Assembly (NCBI GenBank): GCA_013399875.1
Contig: VXAZ01008167.1
Span: forward strand, 1,764,534-1,828,533
Source of the DNA: Gymnorhina tibicen
Taxonomy: Eukaryota > Chordata > Aves > Passeriformes > Artamidae
DNA length: 64,000 nt
Reading direction: 5' to 3'
Notes under the pieces: model-generated
What the model was told of the DNA's origin: nothing
The model's database searches: none
What the model saw: only the letters and a program-made list of their open reading frames with translations
Shown here: one piece after another, positions 12,324-24,840 of the stretch
Numbering within the stretch: the first letter of the stretch is position 1
Layout of the letters: the number at the start of each line of letters is the position of its first letter
Program-made: the position numbers and the translations under genes

Positions 12324-15300
12324 ATATATCTCTGCTAAAGTTTCCATCAAATTTGTAGAAATTTCCCAGGGTTTTCTTCTTGACTCTTAATTTTGTTTAT
12401 TTCCTTCTCTTCCCACATTACATCTTGTGTCAATGGTACATTATCCTATACCAGATAAAAATATCTTGTGTCTTGCTTTTCTTCCCCCCTAATACAGAAG
12501 TTAAGGTCATCATTGTGTCCTACTTTCACTGCTGTCTCCTGACTCATTAGTGTATTGCCAAATTCTCTTTATAAGTTTGTAATTCGTCCCAGTGCTGGCA
12601 ACAATCCTATCACTACAATTAAATCTCTAGCAGTTTCGATTTCTTTTCCGTCTGTTCTGACCTTCGCACCTTGTGGAAAATGTATGCTTGTTTCGCTGTT
12701 GTCTTTTTGTGAATGTTGCAGCAAAATAATGCCCTTTAATATTCATTTCACTAGGGACTTTTTAATGTTTTCTCTGTTCTGCCAATAAGTTGTGTCACAT
12801 CCTGTGGGGATTTAAACCTGTCTCCTTTGCTGAACTCTTAGTTTCTCCCAGACTGTTGTCTGCATCTGAATTTTACTAGTCTTTTCGTTAGGCATTTTAA
12901 GAAGTTTGGTATCCTTTGAGTAATTTTTGTTCCTTTCCTTCCCCATGACTGCTGTCTTTATTTTTCACATTTCTTGCTTTCTTCACTGTCTTCTTCATTA
13001 AATGGACTTTATTCCCACCAACTTGCCACAGGCATCAAGCTAAATTTTGGGACACAATACACATTTGGGGGTCAGTTAATGCTTCCCTCCCCTTCCTTGA
13101 CACCAAGTTTCCTCCAAGTGCTCCAAATCCTTCTGACTGAGACCAGAGCACACTGTACCTCATTTCTTTTCCTCGCAGTGCTGAAACCACAGTGATTAGT
13201 GGTATTGAGTGGGTTTGTTTCAACACAGTTTCTCTGGGCCATGGGAACCAAAAGCATGGAAAATTTACGTGCTCACACCAACACTTTTCCTCCAGTTGTG
13301 CTGGACTAACGTGGCTCTCATTGGTTCAGTACTCACTCAGGTGCCTGTGTTTCCACCTGTGTACCTCAGCCCAGACACATATTCTATACCTTCCTCATTC
13401 TTTCACCATTTGTCTCAGTGTTTAATTGTGAATTGATGCAAATATTTCTTCAGGGAGCTCTGCTGGTAGCACGATCTCAGTCATGTGATCCCAGTTGCCT
13501 CACATGGGCTGGGGGAAGGCATGTCCTGGAAGATTCCCACATAGGATATATAGCAAGGTAGGGTGTTTGAGAAGAAATTCTGCTGTTTTCTTCCACTCTT
13601 GTTTGTCCATTGATAAACAAAGCATGCCGGATCTTCAATCCACTTGGAAGCCTTTGTTTGCCAAAGGATGTTTTACCACCTCTTCAAATCCTCATAAACC
13701 ATCAAAGTTGAGCAAAGCAGCACAATTAAACCTCTCAGTCCATGTTGTTCTGTCTCCAGTGAGTGTTCCTGAGCAGGAGCAGCAAAATTTGCTACCACTT
13801 GAAATATGCAAAGAGTGCCTCTAATTTATTCATGAAAAATAATAAGCTACCTGCAAATGGAGCCACACCTGTTTCCTCCAACCAGAGGATAAAGTGGATT
13901 AAACCTTGCCTCATTTTTCCACAGCTCTTACAAAACACTGAGTACCGTTTACAGTTGGGAGCCTGATTATCGTTATGCTTCTTTAGCTCAGGGAAAAACA
14001 GCTTTTCCTGGTGTAGATTATATTTGCATTTATATTTATTCATTTGCATACAGATTTTTGTGCCCTACTCTTAAAAGGTACAGAGATTCCAGCTCTTTTA
14101 AAGGCAATAACAGTTCATTTTATGCCCTGTTCTCCATAACAATAATTGCTATAACTCTGAAGCTCCCCTGGCATTTTAAGGGCAATAAAGAAAGGGGCGG
14201 ATGGAAAAAGAGAAGAAAATTCTCCTATTAATTGGTGAGACTCCAGGGTTCTGTTCTGCAGTGTTTTACTCCTGTGAGTAATCTTATTATCCTTGGTAGG
14301 ACTGATTGTACAGAGGCAGCAGGATCATGCTCCAGAAGTCCAGCCTTTAATCAAATCTACCTGTTTAAAAGGAACACATGGTTGCCTTTCAGTGGGAGCC
14401 TTTAGCTCTGAAACGAGGATGTAAATTAGCCAAAATGCCTCAGAGGAAGGAAAACTTCATCTGCCAGGTTTTCCCTCTGCTCTTGCTGAAATTAATCCAT
14501 TGGTTTTATGTGTGTGTATGTGTGCAGGGGAGTGATTCTTCGATATTTTTCCTTTCATAGAGGTTCAGATACCCCTCTGGAGAAAAAAAAATTTGTCATG
14601 TGTTTGAAAAAACCATGTATAAAGAGTTGTGTTGTATGGATGCAGTAAAAAACCATATAAATCTTTAGTCAGGGAAAAGAGAATAGAGGGCTTAAGACAA
14701 ACTATATGAACACTAGTAAACATATTCAGATCCACTAAATGTGAGTTAGAACAGCAAGTCTTTGAAATAGTCTTCCATCCAGAATCAGATTTAGCCCAAA
14801 TTCCAAAATTGTTGCATAATAAGAATAAAAATCATTGTGCTTTTTGTAAATGTGAACAAATGTTGCCACATCATCTGTAGCTATCAGATGGGGTAGCACA
14901 GAAAAATAACATCATCTTTCCCATACTAAGAAATAAAATGCCAGGTGAAAAACAGAAAAGATGCAGAAAAGCTCTGTCTCAGAAAGATTTAAAATAAGAC
15001 CCCAAAGGAGCCTCAATTTTTTTTTCCCCCATAAGAATAGACACAAACTCAAGTGGAAAATTAATGAGTCACAGCAGAACAGCTTGGCTCTTCTTCTACT
15101 CGCTCTGTCCCCTGCCTGCCACCTCACCACGCATCCAAGGTTCTATCCATCTTCTGCCACCTCCCTGGTGGCCTTCAGGAGCAACTTGAAGGGGGGGTCA
15201 TCTCATCCCGTGTAGATGACCCTCCTACATTGATTTTCTACTGCTGTGGGTAAAGCAGCAAACTATACAGAGAGGTATCGATCACCTTTTGAGGCATTCG

Positions 15301-16554
15301 TCCCATGGCAGAAGTTTTGAGCCTTTTAAGGCATTTTGCTGTTCAGCTGCTGATACACTGCCTGGTGATCCAGCCAGTGTCAGGGATGGAAATGGAAGTG
15401 TCCTGTGCAGGACGGGTACTGCAGGCAGTGGACGTGGAGAGCAGGCGGAGGTTGTGCTTGACCTTTTGAAGAGCATCAAATGGCAGGACAGGCATTATAA
15501 ACTGACTTTTAGTGCCTGGCTGCTACTCCTGACCTGCTCTTTGAGACCAGTTTAAGCCATACCCACTTGCACCAAATGAGGATCTGACCTCCATTTTTAG
15601 GAAGAGCACCAAGCTTGTTTATGAAATAATTGACTTGGCTTCCATCCCAAGCTAAGCATCTTTTTCTTTTGGTTTTGGTCAAGCTAAGTTCCTATTATGG
15701 TTAGCCAGGCTTGTACAATAAATATTTGGCAACTGCCAGTGTGATGTTGCTCAGTGTGAACTTTTTGTGCTGCGGTTGCTTACACAAGACCAGCACTGGG
15801 CCAGCTGAGTGGCTGCTGCTGCGGGACAGTGTTGGTGAAAGTGCACTGAGTTGGGGTGGGCTGGACCCACCAGCTAGGCTGACTCAGGCCATCAGCCTTG
15901 CCTGACTCCACACCAGCCATCCAGACCCTTTTCAGCTGTGGGGTTCTATGGGAATCTGTATTGCAGTCCCCACAATTTGGAAACAGAGGATGTGGAGAGG
16001 CTTAAAAATGCCAGTGGTACAAAGCAGGTGGGGTGTGAACAGTGCATCTGGTGGAGGCTGGAGGAGAAGCTGCATGGTGCCATGGCTGTTTGCTTTACCC
16101 AAGACTGATCTGTAGCTGCTGTTTGTTCTCCAGCACTGAGCAACATGACATCATCCACTTTCACATTCAGATTAAACTGGAGCACTTTAAAGCAATGCTT
16201 ACCTTTTTGTGTGTTTATTTTTGAAAAAAGAGCTCTTTTTTTTTTCACAGCACAGAGACCTTCAGATTATTCTTTGTAAGCTGAATGTGTGTATGTGAGT
16301 GAATTAGATATGTGCTTCTAGGAACAGAACTGTACATAACACAACACTATTCCATATATACAACTTCATTCCCATTCACAAATAAATGGAGTCAGCCTCC
16401 TGCAGCCCTGGGAGAGACTTGGCTTTCCACTCAATCCGTAGAGATGACAACTTTCTGGGCAGAAGCAGATTCAAGTTTTAAACAGATTTATTTATTAAAA
16501 ATTGATTTAGTCTTACTACGTCAATGACTTAATTTGGATGCAAATATGTTAGAG
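12324..16554. other. Unique non-coding sequence
   Basis: About 4.2 kb with no recognised gene or repeat. It is pyrimidine-rich on the plus strand between 12330 and 13430, which gives several short plus-strand frames (for example 12555-12788 and 12974-13195) with leucine- and serine-rich translations typical of C/T-rich DNA. The 109-codon frame at 13495-13824 has no familiar domain. A C-rich patch near 15100-15215 and a mixed block to 15900 contain no clear exon. Confidence 0.5.
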
Positions 16555-16660
16555 AAACATCTGTCAGGATTGAAAAAGGCTCAGATAACTCTGTCTTGAG
16601 CATGGAGATAAACTAGGAAACCTCCTAAGATGCCATCCAACTCTCGTTTTCAGTGGTAAC
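16555..16660 (+). mobile_element. Old CR1 LINE 3' end
   Basis: The sequence ACATCTGTCAGGATTG, TCTTGAGCATGGAG, AACCTCCTAAGATGCCATCC and AACTCT follows, in order, the terminal part of CR1 copies (ACATCTGTCAGG, CTTGAGCAGGGG, GACCTCCTAAGGTCCCTTCC, AAC). Divergence is higher than in the copies at 12025 and 37791, and the terminal ATTCTATGA repeat is lost, so this is an older insertion. Confidence 0.72.
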
Positions 16661-17829
16661 TTGATCCTTTAAATTGACAGTAATTTTCCCAGGTAGGGCA
16701 TGTATACACAATCCCTGGGATCTTGAGGGCAGTTTTTTGCAGACAAAGAAGGTGAAGCTTATTGAAGTGCAGCAGCTCTGACATGCAGATGAGCTCAAAA
16801 GTCACTGCAAGACAAAATACCTCAATTTTGTTAGGCTAAAATCTGAAAGCTTTTGTGTCGTTAGCTGCTACATCACTCCCCTCCCTGATCTCAGACCCAT
16901 CCTCTCAGACTTTCACTTCCTTGCTCTCATTTGGTTATGCCTGTCATGTTGAAACACTCTCCTCTGTGTACCTCCTCCTGCTACTATTAGTTCCTTATTT
17001 TTTTTCTGAAATCTCTTACATTTGTTTACAGATGAAACCTTCTGAACTTCCCCTAAGTCACCACCTCTGCTTGTTTTCCTGTGAAGACCTCTTTCATAAT
17101 TTTACTTTTCCCACTAATTTTAAAGCTTAATATTCTCTTTGCATTCTCTCATGCTATTTCCCTTCACTCTGGAGTTTTCCAGTGTATATCTCATATTCTT
17201 TTCCAGTCTTTCCATTTTCCTGGGGCTGCCTACTACAGAAGTCATTGTCTTTCTTTTCTCCCAGTCAATTTAATGTTTTTCTGTTCACGCATAACTGTTT
17301 CTTCCCCCTGAAGCTCATGTGGGTTGTGTAAGTCCAAATTGCTTCAGTCCATGAAAGAAAGTCTCCCCAGACTGAAGTCTTTCCTAGCTGCACTAACTTT
17401 CCTGATAGTTCTCTGAGGTTTTAATTTGTGCTTTTCATAGGGAGTCTAGATATGAGGTTGTATTCTTTTAGTTAACTAATCTTGCCTTGCACAGGACAGT
17501 ATTTACGAGACTTGCTTGGCACATGAAAAACCTGAGCACCAACCCATGATGGGGATCAGCAAGGGACTTGAACTTTGGCCATCTCTGTCCAGCATGAAGG
17601 CCCTGCCCATGACATTACTGACGCAGCTGAGATGGGTAGCTCTCAGAGGTCCAAGAAACTCTTCTAGATGTCACAGAAGTGTTCTGGTGTGAAACGAGAG
17701 AAATCTCAGAAGTGGAAGAGGTTTGGGAAAACCAATTCTCACAGAGCAGCCACAGGGCTTATATCCTCAGTTTTGTAGAATTCATCACAATGCGAGGACT
17801 GGGCTGGTTGGCTGCTAATTTCAACCTTC
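16661..17829. other. Unique pyrimidine-rich sequence
   Basis: About 1.2 kb, C/T-rich on the plus strand from 16855 to 17310, giving spurious hydrophobic frames (16855-17130, 17081-17311). No gene or repeat is recognised. A phrase resembling a tRNA T-arm near 17566-17590 lacks the rest of a tRNA. Confidence 0.5.
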
Positions 17830-17972
17830 TCATAGAATGGTTTGGTTGGAAGGGACCTTAAAGATCATCCAGTTCCAATCCCCCTGCCATGGGCAGGGAC
17901 ACCTTCCACTAGACCTTCCACTAGACCAGGTTGCTCAGGGCCCTCTCCAGTCTGGCTTTCTCCTGGACTTCC
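17830..17972 (-). mobile_element. CR1 LINE 3' fragment with internal duplication
   Basis: The inverted CR1 tail is plain: CATAGAATGGTTTGGTTGG, AAGGGACCTTAAAGATCATC, then CCCCTGCCATGGGCAGGGAC, ACCTTCCACTAGACCAGGTT and GCTCAGGGCCC. Only about 140 bases of the element survive. Inside it, the 12-base unit ACCTTCCACTAG is present twice in tandem (17901-17912 and 17913-17924), a change specific to this copy. No coding part remains. Confidence 0.93.
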
Positions 17973-19135
17973 GGACCGATTGCAAGTAGTAACCTGAGAC
18001 TTTTCCCTAATTTGCCCCTGAAGGTCCAAGCATGGACACCAAATGTTGTTGAGTGCTTCTACCTCTTATTTGTCCCTTAGAACAGCATGGGTCTCTTCTG
18101 CTCCCATGAAACTTAACATGACACCAACTTCCAAGTATAATTTGCCTCACTACATAGGATCACAACTGCCTTCACACCGTCTTTTTATTTCTCCATGTTA
18201 TACATGCTAGGAAGAATCTCAATTTTTCATTGCTATTAATTTTTTAGATTAACATTTCCTTCCTCTTTGCCAGTTTATGCAATAGAGTAAAATTGCTGTT
18301 AGGATCAGCAATGCTTCCTTTGGCGGACCCATACAGGCAATCTCCCCTACCCTATCTCCTAAAAATAAAATAATCAGGAAAAAAAAAGTGCCCCATTTTT
18401 CATCAGCCACTGGAAATGAACCTGTGTTTTAGATGGAAATACTGAAAGTATAAGTCTTCTTATTTTCAGTTAAAGCAAATCAGCCTGTTCTTCCTCTTTA
18501 TTTACAGGTGAAACCATAACTTTTCCTGCCAAACAAATCTATGAAATATGATTCTGTCTTTAAATATTTTTTTATTTTGGTTTGGTTTGGTTTTTTTCCC
18601 TCTGTATGGCTGTAATGTTCCAGTTTTGCATTTGTTTTGCACAGGAATAAGGAAAGACAACTCTAATTTACATGTTTATTTTTAAAAAGTGTAAAATGCA
18701 GTGCAAGATGCAAAGGACAGTAGAACTAGTTTATACATGATTGGTCCAGTCACAGGGTACTGTGTTCTGGTCCATGTCCTTAAATTTTTGCGTAAGTGCA
18801 TCCTCTGTTACTAGAACTGGAAGGATGAAAAGGTTCTGCCTGTGTTACATTAAAAATCTGTTAAATTCCACTAGTATTATTAACCTGCAATCTCATTCCT
18901 CCCTTTGACATAAAGACAAATTAATCCTTACTTAAAACTCTGAATTTCTGTAAAAATCCACTGATCATTAGCTAATTTTTCCTTTTGTTTTCTTCTCTCA
19001 GTTGTTTTACTTTTATTTTCATGACCAGAAAACGCCAGGCCTTTTCCTGTGGGTAAACAGCTAAGTTGTATAAGACCGAAACAAACAATATTCATTGCAA
19101 TGAAAGTACAAGCAGACCTTCTGAGTCTTGTGCAT
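17973..19135. other. Unique AT-rich sequence
   Basis: No gene is recognised. A TTTGG tandem followed by a T7 tract lies at 18576-18597, and several AT-rich runs surround it. The minus-strand frame of 159 codons that begins at 19407 extends down to 18928 and is discussed with the next block. Confidence 0.5.
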
Positions 19136-19620
19136 TCAGAATGAGATTGCTTCAACCTCCCCTTCAGATTCCTCCTTTGCCGTGGCTGTATCCCCCACTG
19201 GTGAAATAAAATTGCATGTGCTTCTCCCAGCAGCATTCCAGGAGAGACTGGTTTGGTCCAGACTGGAAGGAGGAGGCGTGGAGTACGTGACCATTGCCAG
19301 CAGGATCGGTGCTGCCCGGGCTTCATGAGGACAGCCCAACTGCCAGTCTCAGGAATCTGCTCACCCTCACTTTTCCTTCTTGTCCTCTGGCTTTGAGGCT
19401 TCTGCAAGTCACTCCTTCTGCTTCATTGCTCTCCTCCATGGCAGGGGAAGGGTGCCTTGCTTGCTGCAGGGTTTCAGGAGCTGATGTCTCTGAAGGCTTC
19501 TTCAGCGGAAAGCTATTGGCATTTTCAGAGTGCAGCTTCATCATGGAGCTGAAGTAGTAAAAAGGTTTCCAGAGGATGCTCTGTGACATCTGCTGCTTAG
19601 ACTTCGAGGCATTTGCAGAG
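19136..19620 (-). other. Exon-like stop-poor block, unidentified
   Basis: On the minus strand one frame is open from about 19620 through a methionine at 19589 to a stop at 19323 (88 codons from the methionine). It contains ILWKPFYYFSSMMKLHSENA followed by a Ser/Pro/Glu-rich segment. After codon AAA, just downstream, comes GTGAGG (about 19365-19370), a good splice-donor match. CTAAGCAGCAG just before the ATG could serve as an acceptor. A second minus-strand frame (19339-19136, 67 codons) is offset by one base and reads TYSTPPPSSLDQTSLSWNAA, ending in an acidic tail. The translations look more protein-like than other frames here, and I cannot name a family. Other frames on both strands, including the plus-strand ones at 19128-19328 and 19294-19557, are open too, so a stop-poor GC-rich patch by chance is a serious alternative. 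It could also be a decayed processed pseudogene with a frameshift. Confidence 0.22.
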
Positions 19621-22600
19621 GTGAAGTAAACATAATATTAACTGACTAGAAAGCAAATCCTTTCTCTTTAAAGTTCATGTTAAATGCAAAGTGCGGTGGA
19701 ATAAGAATGGAAAGCATCAATCCAGATCATTTACTATTACCCCTAAGGAGCAGATTCATTGTCTTTTTTGTTCAAAGGATTGCTGTAAAGCTATTAAAGA
19801 GCATTCTTGGCTTCATGGGAAGGAAGGGAATGTACTCCTGTTGTCATTAATTATTGACAATTGATGGCATATTTAATGAGTTCAGAAAATGATCAGTTCA
19901 TTCACAATAATCTCTTCTGCCTGCCCCCTTCAGATCCTCTAGGAAAAAAACCCCAACAGACAGCAGAATGGAGCCACTAAAACTCAGGATGACTAATGGG
20001 ACTTGCATAGTATAAAATGGCAGGATGAAGACACAATTTCTGTGAAGGTTGTTGCTACTTAGATAATTTTAGAAACACAGGCGAGTTTATTTCATTTATT
20101 TTTTTTAAAGAAGAGACAGAGACAACCATAAAATACCACACCTACTGAAATACTGTTACGTTAACTTAGATTTGAGCATGCAAATAAAGGAAAAGAATGA
20201 GGAATTAGGTATTCAGAAAGTGTCCCCATAAAGGCTGGTTAAAGTCAGCAGCAAGAATGAGGAGGCTGGTCCCAAAGGGGGATCCATGCTGAAGGAGAGG
20301 GGAATTGCCCTCTGAATGTCTTTAGTCTGCAGCCGTTTGGGGTGCAGCTTTTGTGCTATGTCTTTACAGTCCACAGTAAAATGGGTCACTGGCTTGTGAC
20401 TAGGAATCCTAATGCTTATCCCTAAGAGCAGTCACCACTGTTAACATGTCAGCAAGAATGATAAGAAGTATCAGATATTTGGGGGTAGTGGGAAAGGCAA
20501 CAACTGTTTCTTCTCTTTTATTTGCAAAAATGGGTTCTGGCAGTTACACATCCACTGAGGATTGCTTTGCTCCATAGGAATAGAACAGGAAGGAGGAATA
20601 ATAGGAAAATATTTTATGAAGTGTGACAGCAGATGGGCTATTAACTATGACTCACTGTGTGGTGTGCTGGCAAACTCTTACTAATGACCTTGTGACTCGG
20701 CGGCCACTTCGGCAGAGGTTACAGACTTGACAGGCCATCTCTGCCTGGCAAAGGTGAGCCTCAGCCTTGCGAGCATCATGCTGTTCTGAGACTTGTGGTG
20801 CCAAAAATGTGTTATCTGAGTCAGGGAAACTGAACCATGTGAGTAATTAAAATTCGTATCAGAGTTGACTGTTGTGCACTATGTGGATGCTGAAGTTACT
20901 TCTGTCCACAACCACTTCATCCATCTTTTAAGTAATCAAACCAAGGGGCCCAAGCTAAAGGTGGAGATATTAAGCGAGGTATCTTACCCACATTTTAAGT
21001 AGGGGTAAGTGAAGGGAGGGTTGGATATATCAGAAAGGTGACAAATGCAGTGAATATGCCAGAGCCACCTATAAATTGATAGATCCATGTTTAATTTGAC
21101 CTTTAGAAATCAGATGAGAAGACCACTGTAGGATGCACATTAGGGAAGGCCCCTGCCATAGAAAGGGAAGGTACAGACTGACCTAGTACTTATCTGGTTT
21201 TAATTTCTGTAACACAGATGACATTTTAAACATCAGGTCTTCATGAAGCTTGAGGACTACTGGTTTTAGAACGACTGCATATTCCCACCATGGGCACAGG
21301 AGACTGTCGGGGGTAAAAGACCTGTAACTGGTGTCAAAGCTCACCTTCGGTGCTTGTATTACAAAGGGCTTAAACCAGCCTTTCTTCCACTGTCTGCTGA
21401 AGCAAGCAGCCAGAGCTGTAGTCCTGTAGCCGCCTGTGATATTTTCAGTTCCAGGTGCATTTAATTTTGTTTACAGCTGCACTGGACTTGCTCAGAGAAC
21501 CGCTTGCACCTCTTGCTTTGGAGGTGACATAGTCGTGTGGAATAAGGAAATTACTATTCTGTTATTACTTCAGACTTTATATAAGAAAATATGGGAGGCA
21601 TGAAATAGCTTGTATCTTACATATATTGGGTGTATTATGGAAATCAAGTAAGTTTCCTTTCTGTGGACTGGGGAAGTTGTGTCTCCTTTGCCTTAGAGGT
21701 GCAATTTCTGTCTAGGTTGCTCCAGAGGTGCTGAGCAAAGAAAGGAGTGTGCCCTCTCTCCTGAGCACCATTAATATGTGTAATTGAATTATTATGAGGA
21801 GCCTGAAACTTGTTGGAGAAACCTCTTGGGAGGGTTAAGGATGAAGCAGTTGCCGGTGAGGGCAAACCTGAGGGCATATATTTGCTGAAGGTGCAACACA
21901 GAAATCTGATGTCAGGGCAGGCAGGTAAGGGAGGGTGGGAAGAATAGCACCTCTGGTTTCCCAGTTCTTTGAGAGAAGGGGGAGCTGTCCTGCCCTTCAC
22001 AGACAATCTACAGACCTCCAAGAAAGAGGGGAGAAAATCTCACTATCTTCCTCCTCAAAACATACTCCCATAGTGAGTTCAAAGGGAGTTTGAAATGTTC
22101 TTTACAACACCTGTAGGACCTGAGGATTCAGAAAACTCACTTTGGCAATATTTATGAAGACTGAGTAACTTAGTGAAGCTCACATGCCCAGGTTTTCCAG
22201 ATCCCTGCACCAGATGGATATTTTGATTCAATGCAACAAATCAGAGCACCCTCAGTTCGGTGAACCTCATGAAGCTGTGACACGTGCATTCCCAATGCAT
22301 TCCGGGAGTTAGGGATTATTTGGAATGGTGCAGTCCTGGATGTCCTCCTGCCACTGGGAAATCTCACAAAGGTTGCCCCACAGCAGTTGCAAAGCACAGT
22401 GAAAAATTTGGGCTATGATGTTCTTGGGTCTCACCCCTGTTCATAGCCATGCAACCCAGAAGAACATGGAGGGGCAGAAGGAAACAGGTGGCTCTCCTCT
22501 GACAAGAAGGGACTGAGGGCCCTTTTGCAATAACCCTGCACTCTCTATTTTCCCAAAATTTTATTATCCACTCTTGCACAAAGTCAAATTAAAACTATCT

Positions 22601-24840
22601 TGGGACAAGCACCAGCATCCTCATACAGCCTCCCAAGCTACCTGAGGCCAGTGCAAGTGCCTGTCTTTACTGATGCAGGAGGATTGCCTGTGTAAGCTTC
22701 ACTCTGTGACTTCAGCCGTGTAATCTGTATTCAGAGAGATGCTGCCTTTGGCCCCCTGGCTTCCTTTGTCTGGCTGCTATCTGTGCAACTGTGGCAAAGG
22801 AAGTGCAGCAGACACAGCTGGAGGTGATGTCAAGGTGGGGTGGAAAGCCATCACAAGTGGAAGGCAAGAGTGAAACTTTAACTCTGTAAGGTGCTGTAAA
22901 AATGCTGTGTCCCTTCAGTAGAGCATGTACGGAAAATGCAAAATGTTCCTTGCCCCGCATCTCGTGCTACCATGTGTCTCTGCAGGTTTCAGTTCATTTC
23001 CACGTAATGAATCCTCTTATTCTGCAAGAGAGGATCCCCATGTAGGAAGTTAAATCCCAGGGAAAATGGGCTTGCTTTCCTTTGGTTTTCTTCTATAGAC
23101 TCCATAGGAACCTGCAGTCCTTGTAGGACCCCAGCTTTCCCAGGATTCCAGCCCAGTCACCATCACACTTGATGCAGGGAGGCAGCCTGCTCTGCAAATT
23201 CCCTCTGTCCCACCGACAAAACAAGTTTTGAGCATCACTCAGCAGCAAGGCCTTAATGAGGCTCTCTCAGCCCTAATACAAAAAAACTCCATCTCTCAAT
23301 GAGAGCTCTTACACTCTCCATCCCCTCAACTTTTGGACAGATACACATTGAGCAGCTAAATATTCTTTCTGTGTCTGGGGGTGAATGAGTACAAATTGAC
23401 TTTTTTCTCTGTTCCAGGGCTGGAGCAGGACCTGGCAGCAGTGTATCTGTATGGACAGCTCCTGACCCTTTAACAGCCAAGCCTCTTTTGAGCAGATTTC
23501 CCTTCACCCCTTCCTGTATCCCCACTTTCTTCCCAGCCTGGTGGTGATGCTGACACCAAGCTAGCAGACCACCTGAACCTCTCTGTCCTTTAGCCCTTTC
23601 TCCAGGGCTTCCTGTATGTGAAGACACTGGGAGCTCTCAAAGCTCAAAAAAAAAATGTTCACGGGGTAATCCATGCCCCATGCTGGTAAGGCACTTTTAT
23701 TTCACCAAGCTGTTGGAAACAACAGTTCTGTTATGTCCCATTCCTACTAAAAATGGGGCATCTGAGGTGGATGTGATTCCCAGTAATTGAGAGTGACATA
23801 GGACGGAGTTCTTAGAGATAAGGTTTTGACCTGTTTGGTCAAAGAAAAAAGAATGAAAAGAAAAAATCATAAAGTAAGCCTGTGAAAAGTTCAGAAAGAT
23901 TTCTTGTGAAAACGAGGTTAGTGCAAGGAGGCAGTTTTGCTCAGCATTTACCTTCTGCAAATTTCCACCCGAGTCAGCTGCAGTCATGTAAAAGAATGAG
24001 TAAGTGGAATGAAGGACAACATTTTTTCACTAAATTCTTGGTTATCTGAACATTTCCTTGGGATTGAAAAAAACGCTACTGCCATCCATTCCAAGAGTGT
24101 TTAGATGTGATCAGGTGGAAACAATCTCAAACAAATGCAGCAGAAAGAGCTTTAAAATTGCAGTGAGTGTCCTGTCTCAAAAAGAATGATTTCACAGGGG
24201 AAAAATCCAAAGTAAAACTGCAAGAACAGTGCTAATTAGAGATGTATCAGGTGCTGGCTCTGCATTACTGTTATGCTCCTGTGTGTGTTTCAGGGACAAA
24301 TGACAGGCAAGAACTGGGGTAGATGTTGAAATCTCCTCGTCATTTTTTTCCTTGAATTGACCCAGAGAAGTCCTTGGGAATGGAAGCTGTAGTGTAAACC
24401 ATGCTGAAGGCTCACTAGCCCCAGCTGGTATGCTATCTGCAGCTGTTTTTATTACTGGCTAAATTGTTGGAAATGCAATCCAGAATGAGAGGCAAAACTG
24501 AAATCTGTGGTGAAAATCTGGCTAATATTTTTTTAACTCTCAGAAACTGGTACACTTCCCAGCTTCAGACAGAGCTGAAAGCAGTGGTACTGTCAGAAAA
24601 GACTGCTTCTGGCTTTGCATCCTGCCTCACTGCAGACTGATAAGAAATTTAGCCAGAAATGTTGAGCCTCACAACTCTGCACAAGATCTTCTCCCCAGGG
24701 TCCCCACCAACTAATTAGTGCTCTCCCACCACGAGCAGTGATCTTTTCAAAGTCTAGCTTTCTTTTTCTGTTAAAACCAAAAGGGTTTTGCAGGCAAAGG
24801 CATTAGTTGCAAGTGAAAGTTTCTTTTTAATGAAATTGAC
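19621..24840. other. Unique non-coding sequence
   Basis: About 5.2 kb with no recognisable gene or repeat. Minus-strand frames of 125 (21644-22021) and 124 codons (23253-23627) are open but show no domain. A CTGGCAAAGGTGAGCC donor-like site at about 20745-20760 follows only a short open stretch on the plus strand, so it is not evidence of an exon. Confidence 0.5.

Noticed and set aside
11216..13430. Endogenous retrovirus internal region
   Set aside because: No protease, reverse-transcriptase, integrase or envelope motif and no flanking direct terminal repeats could be seen.
17560..17600. tRNA-like phrase (GGGACTTGAACTTTGG)
   Set aside because: Only a T-arm-like word is present; no acceptor stem, D-arm or internal promoter boxes could be placed around it.
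20690..20830. Possible exon ending in CTGGCAAAGGTGAGCC
   Set aside because: The open frame before the donor-like site is only about 20 codons and begins after a stop with no convincing acceptor.
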